Source: Stomorhina lunata (Eukaryota; Arthropoda; Insecta; Diptera; Rhiniidae). Taken from it: DNA of 64,000 nucleotides. Position numbers and translations under genes: made by a program. The stretch covers positions 80,612,104 to 80,676,103 of the forward strand of contig OW121741.1 of NCBI GenBank assembly GCA_933228675.1, written 5' to 3'. Positions 59,455 through 64,000 of the stretch are shown in pieces (the stretch's first letter is position 1; each line of letters begins with the position of its first letter). Under the pieces are notes generated by a model. The model searched no databases. It was given only the letters and a program-made list of their open reading frames with translations, and was not told where the DNA came from.

Positions 59455-60107
59455 GTCCATCTACTTTTCACAACTTAATTACATGACACGCAAATCCAAC
59501 ACTTCCACACCAAACAATTAATGTCAAGTCTGGTTGTCAGTCGTCGTCCTCTGTCGAGGGTCTGGGTCTGTTAGACAAATTTAGTTTTTGGTTAAATTTT
59601 CGTGTTCGTGTTGTTGGCGGTATTTTATTTTTGAATTCCCCCTTAAGTTGTTTTTGGTTTTGAACTTTATTGTTGTGGATTTAAATGACTTTTTATTCGG
59701 TTATAATTTTATTTTCGTTTTTGTTTAATATTATTTAAAGTGAAGAGTTTTTACTTAAACTTTTTTTTATTGTTTTGGGTTTCGTCTACCGTTTATTTCA
59801 TTTTGAGAGTTTATTAGATCCCCTGGTACCATTTAACATATGCCAGATGTCTTTTGACCAAAAAGTTTTTGTGTTTTTTTTTTTATTTTTTAATGTGAAC
59901 AATTGCTTCTTGGGTCGCGTTTGGAGTGTAATTGGGGCTTAAATGATGTTTTTGACCATTAAATAAGCAATTTATATATAAAACAAGTAATAAATTAATA
60001 TTTAAGTGCCAAATTTTGATACTTCACTGAATAACATGAATTAGTCCAGACATTACACAGTGGTTTGGAACAAAAAAAAAGTGGTAATAAATCTGTGTCT
60101 TCTTTCT
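59455..60107. other. Non-repeated interval with a CACAGTGG motif at its right edge
   Basis: No gene was supported. CACAGTGGTTTGGAAC at 60056 lies about 50 bp before the next minisatellite and could be an element terminus; no partner end was found. Confidence 0.5.
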
Positions 60108-61690
60108 CTATAGAAAATTTTGTCCCAAACATAAATTTCTTTAGCAAATATTGTCCCAAACATAATTTGCTATAAAAATTTTGTGCCAAACATAATTTTC
60201 TATAGAAAATTTATTCACAAACATAATTTTCTATAGAAAATTTTGTCCCAAAACATAATTTTCTATAGAAAATTTTGTCCCAAAACATAATTTTCTATGA
60301 AAAATTTTGTCCCAAAACATAATTTTCTATAGAAAATTTTGTCCCAAAACATAATTTTCTATAGAAAATTTTGTCCCAAAACATAATTTTCTATAGAAAA
60401 TTTTGTCCCAAAACATAATTTTCTATAGAAAATTTTGTCCCAAAACATAATTTTCTATAGAAAATTTTGTCCCAAAACATAATTTTCTATAGAAATTTTT
60501 TCTCAAAACATAATTTCCTATAGAAAATTTTGTCCCAAAACATAATTTTCTATAGAAAATTTTGTCCCAAAACATAATTTTCTATAGAAAATTTTGTCCC
60601 AAAACATAATTTTCTATAGAAAATTTTGTCCCAAAACATAATTTTCTATAGAAAATTTTGTCCCAAAACATAATTTTCTATAGAAAATTTTGTCCCAAAA
60701 CATAATTTTCTATAGAAAATTTTGTCCCAAAACATAATTTTCTATAGAAAATTTTGTCCCAAAACATAATTTTCTATAGAAAATTTTGTCCCAAAACATA
60801 ATTTTCTATAGAAAATTTTGTCCCAAAACATAATTTTCTATAGAAAATTTTGTCCCAAAACATAATTTTCTATAGAAAATTTTGTCCCAAAACATAATTT
60901 TCTATAGAAAATTTTGTCCCAAAACATAATTTTCTATACAAAATTTTGTCCCAAAACATAATTTTCTATACAAAATTTTTTCCCAAACTAAATTTTCTAT
61001 AGAAAATTTTGTCCCAAACTAAATTTTCTATAGAAAATTTAGTCCCAAACTTAATTTTCTATAGAAAATTTTGTCCCAAAACTTAATTTTCTATAGAAAA
61101 TTTTGTCCCAAAACATAATTTTCTATAGAAAATTTTGTCCCAAAACATAATTTTCTATAGAAAATTTTGTCCCAAAACATAATTTTCTATAGAAAATTTT
61201 GTCCCAAAACATAATTTTCTATAGAAAATTTTGTCCCAAAACATAATTTTCTATAGAAAATTTTGTCCCAAAACATAATTTTCTGTAGAAAATTTTGTCC
61301 CAAAACATAATATTCTATAGAAAGTTTTGTCCCAAAACATAATATTCTATAGAAAATTTTGTCCCAAAACATAATTTTCTATAGAAAATTTTGTCCCAAA
61401 ACATAATTTTCTATAGAATTTTTGTCCCAAAACATAATTTTCTATAGAAAATTTTGTCCCAAAACATAATTTTCTATAGAAAATTTTGTCCCAAAACATA
61501 ATTTTCTATGGAAAATTTTGTCCCAAAACATAATTTTCTATAGAAAATTTTGTCCCTAAACATAATTTTCTATAGAAAATTTTGTCCCTAAACATAATTT
61601 TCTATAGAAAATTTTGTCCCAAAACATAATTTTCTATAGAAAATTTTGTCCCAAAACATAATTTTCTATAGAAAATTTTGTCTGAATGTT
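60108..61690 (-). repeat. 31/32-bp minisatellite, minus orientation
   Basis: The unit is TTTTGTCCCAAAACATAATT plus TTCTATAGAAAA, the exact reverse complement of the 53.6-55.0 kb unit, and about 49 copies are highly uniform. Minor TAGTTT-type units cluster at about 60975-61075, as they do in the left array. The minus-strand frame 61187-61372 is an array artefact. Confidence 0.96.
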
Positions 61691-61699
61691 TTTAAATTT

Positions 61700-62300
61700 T
61701 TCGCAAATTTCTATAGAAAATGTTTTATCAAAAATTTTTCTATAGAAAATTTTTTTATCAAAAATTTTTCTATAGAAAATTTGTTTGTCAAAAATTTTTC
61801 TATAGAAAATTTGTTTATCAAAAATTATTCTATAGAAAATTTTATTATCAAAAATTTCTCTATAGAAAATTTTTTTATCAAAAATTTCTGTATAGAAAAT
61901 TTTTTTATCAAAAATTTTTCTATGGAAAATTTTTTTATCAAAAATTTTTCTATAGAAAATTTTTTTTTCAAAAATTTTTTTATAAAAAATTTTTTATCAA
62001 AAATTTTTCTATAGAAAACTTTTTTATCAAAAATTTTTCTATAGAAAACTTTTTGATCAAAAATTTTTCTATAGAAAATTTGAAAAAAAAATTTTATAGA
62101 AAACTTTTTTATCAAAAAATTTTCTATAGAAAATTTTTTTATCAAAAATTTTTCTATAGAAAATTTGAAAATTATTTGACACAAAAATATTTTTATCGAA
62201 AATTTTTACAGAAAAATATTTTTATCGAAAAATTTTCTTTAAAATCTAATTTTTTCAAACATAATTTTTCAAAGAAAAATATTTTTATTAAAAATTTTTC
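61700..62300 (+). repeat. 30-bp minisatellite, same type as 8.65-8.95 kb
   Basis: The unit is AAATTTTTTTATCAAAAATT plus TTTCTATAG, 30 bp, about 14 clear copies, then decay. It directly abuts the 31/32-bp array, sharing only the core palindrome. Frames on both strands (61646-62331) are by-products of a stop-free 30-bp unit. Confidence 0.95.
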
Positions 62301-62637
62301 TATAAAAAATGTTTGGATCGAAAATATCTAAAAACTCTAAAATTGTTTAATATTAGAATTTTTTCTTATTGGAAAAATATTACCATTCTTTACAAAAATA
62401 TTTCCAATGGCAACAATGTTCGAGATAATATTTCTTTGTTCTCTCGAACCATGTATTTTATTGCTATAATTTTGATTTCGATTCGTTTCTTGCCTATTTT
62501 GCTGTTGTCTTTTCTTTAACAAACTCTGTTAACATCCAAATTCCAACTGAATGATTTTAATACTCATTTTCACGAGTTTTACTAATGATCGTGGTATTTA
62601 CGAAAATTAAAAATATACATCGGCTACTGGTGGTATG
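62301..62637 (+). mobile_element. Non-coding segment shared with 10141-10505, copy 2
   Basis: It carries the same ordered phrases as copy 1 (TTGGATCGAAAATAT, AAATTGTTTAATATTAGAA, TTCTCTCGAACCATG, ACTCATTTTCACGAGTTTTA) and ends at CATCGGCTACTGGTG. It lacks the tRNA-like palindrome and the GCGGCACCAACC piece seen in copy 1. Confidence 0.8.
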
Positions 62638-62754
62638 GGCTGCCTGTTCTTAATCCATTTAAAACTGATTTTGAAATGGCTTAAAATTCGTAAAATATCG
62701 TATAATGACAAAAATAGCACAGAATTTTATAACATAATTCGGCTCACATATAAC

Positions 62755-62812
62755 CTTAATAGTATAGTGTTGCGATCGATCTTGACCGACTATAATATTT
62801 TCATAGTTTTTA
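62755..62812 (+). mobile_element. Short 3' fragment resembling dispersed repeat family 1
   Basis: GCGATCGATCTTGACCGACT followed by ATAATATTTTCATAGTTTT resembles the family 3' end (GGTCGGGCTTGACCGACTAT, then AGCACTTTCTTACTTG). Confidence 0.5.
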
Positions 62813-63915
62813 CTATTGAAAAATTTAAAATATCAATTTGGAAACATTTATTATACAATAATAAATTATGGTCACTTTTCAAGGTTTCATTAAATCAATA
62901 AGTTCACAAATAATTATTTAAGACTCAATAAATTCCAAACAATTATTGGAAAAATACTTGATATTAAAAACGAGTACTTTAACTAAAACAATTTAGTTTG
63001 CAACATTCATCACTTAATACGGGTAAATAAAATTTAATTAAAACCAAATAAATCATGACTTAATAGAAAATAAAAAAAGAACTTATAAAACGAATAAATA
63101 AATATCTTAATAAAACGCTGGAAATAAATTATCCATTGTCCACTACAAAACTTCTGCAAGACATTCATCTCAAGACTAAAAAAATTTGTATTCATTCAAA
63201 AATTCTGTGCATTTTTTTAATGTAAAATCTTAAAATATTGAAGACCAACTAAAATATTCATATACAAAAACTGCAAACATTCATTACTTTTAAATATTTT
63301 CAAATACCAAAAGATTTTTATTTTCTAGAAGATAAGAAAATCTGTAAAAAAAATCTTTTCAATATTTATAGCCAAAAACCTCAATAACTAACTGTGTGTG
63401 AATGGCATTCATTATAGATTCAGATATTTATATTGTATATATTTAGCTCTTTTTTTCAAACCGAATATCAATAGAATTTTTCAATAGAATGGGATTTGAA
63501 TTTGCACTAGAAAAAAGGTACAAAAAAAAACAAACAAATTCATGAAAAATAATAAAAATTGGAACAAATTGAATGCAATCGTTGAAATGATTTGCCATAA
63601 AAAAATCAGTCAATTGAACAAAGAATAAACTAGAAAAAAGTGAGCAGCTATACTTTTTGCTGGAATATAAAATAAGGGGAGGGGATTAAATAAAAATAGC
63701 TTAAAAACTAAATTTTTGCATCCAAATATTTTGAAAATCTCACTGAATTTATAATATTCACCACGAATGCCGCTATTCATAAATCCATAAAAAAAAAAAT
63801 CTTAAAAAAAGCTATGATCAGGTAAACCAAAAATACCTTTTTCGAGCAAACGTAGTTTTCCTAACGAAATTCTGATTATTAAAAGGGCACAAGATGTCCT
63901 CAAGCAAAGACTCTA
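62813..63915. other. AT-rich interval without supported genes
   Basis: Only short frames without domains; no repeat recognised. Confidence 0.5.
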
Positions 63916-63919
63916 AAAA

Positions 63920-64000
63920 ACTTGGCGCTTTTACAAATATTCTTAGTCTTACTGTTTACTTATACGCGTCTCAATTAAAACTCGTCAGCCTTTTATAGAA
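63920..64000 (-). mobile_element. Solo-LTR-like dispersed repeat, copy 3, cut by the window end
   Basis: ATTCTTAGTCTTACTGTTTA and TATACGCGTCTCAATTAAAACT match copy 2 at about 24275-24320 in the same orientation. The homologous part left of this in copy 2 is missing, so this copy is partial on both sides as seen. Confidence 0.7.

Overview
The window looks like gene-poor, repeat-dominated DNA from an insect, most likely a higher fly (inference from very high A+T, Tc1/mariner and hAT relics, and short dispersed repeats with stacked CCGT/CTGT motifs of the kind common in fly genomes). No complete host gene, rRNA or functional tRNA gene could be supported. Nearly every long reading frame is a by-product of a tandem repeat whose period is a multiple of three.

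Layout. 1-3157, 5047-7490 and 48356-51783 are arrays of a 12-bp unit (CTTAGTCTATGT), with older remnants near 19.7 and 19.95 kb. A second group of A/T-rich minisatellites has 28-32 bp units and mostly shares a dyad-symmetric core TTTTCTATAGAAAA, or relatives such as CCTATAAAAATAGG, joined by block-specific linkers. These occupy about 8.65-9.9, 17.9-18.7, 27.3-28.2, 28.9-31.3, 32.7-34.9, 37.2-40.2, 44.1-47.6, 53.6-55.2, 60.1-61.7 and 61.7-62.3 kb. Together the tandem arrays fill roughly 40% of the window.

Between the arrays lie mobile elements. There are five long copies (3.2, 17.1, 20.0, 22.8, 25.8 kb) plus several fragments of one non-coding dispersed repeat, and one copy of a longer relative (41.3-43.1 kb). 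A probable solo-LTR-like repeat occurs three times (14.3-17.1, 24.1-25.2, and running off the right end). Copy 1 was hit by a hAT element (14518-16661, perfect 8-bp target duplication) that carries a broken mariner-type transposase. Copy 2 keeps the uninterrupted target site and has its own MITE insertion. A second broken Tc1-like transposase lies at 18.7-19.5 kb. Two very short tailed retroposon fragments with target duplications sit inside arrays (3.0 and 38.4 kb).

Larger-scale structure. A roughly 4-kb fold-back element (55479-59449) has CACAGTG termini and a 5-bp CATCC duplication, which are Transib-like features, and it is flanked on both sides by the same 31/32-bp minisatellite in opposite orientation. 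A 190-bp palindrome at 9926-10116 carries a tRNA T-arm/B-box motif in each arm. A 132-bp tandem repeat (13199-13860) carries four exactly spaced CTCF-core-like sites. Paired segments at 10.14-10.5 and 62.3-62.64 kb both adjoin 30-bp arrays, suggesting that the arrays travel inside a transposable element. There is no evidence that genes here act together; the theme is nested transposition and tandem amplification.
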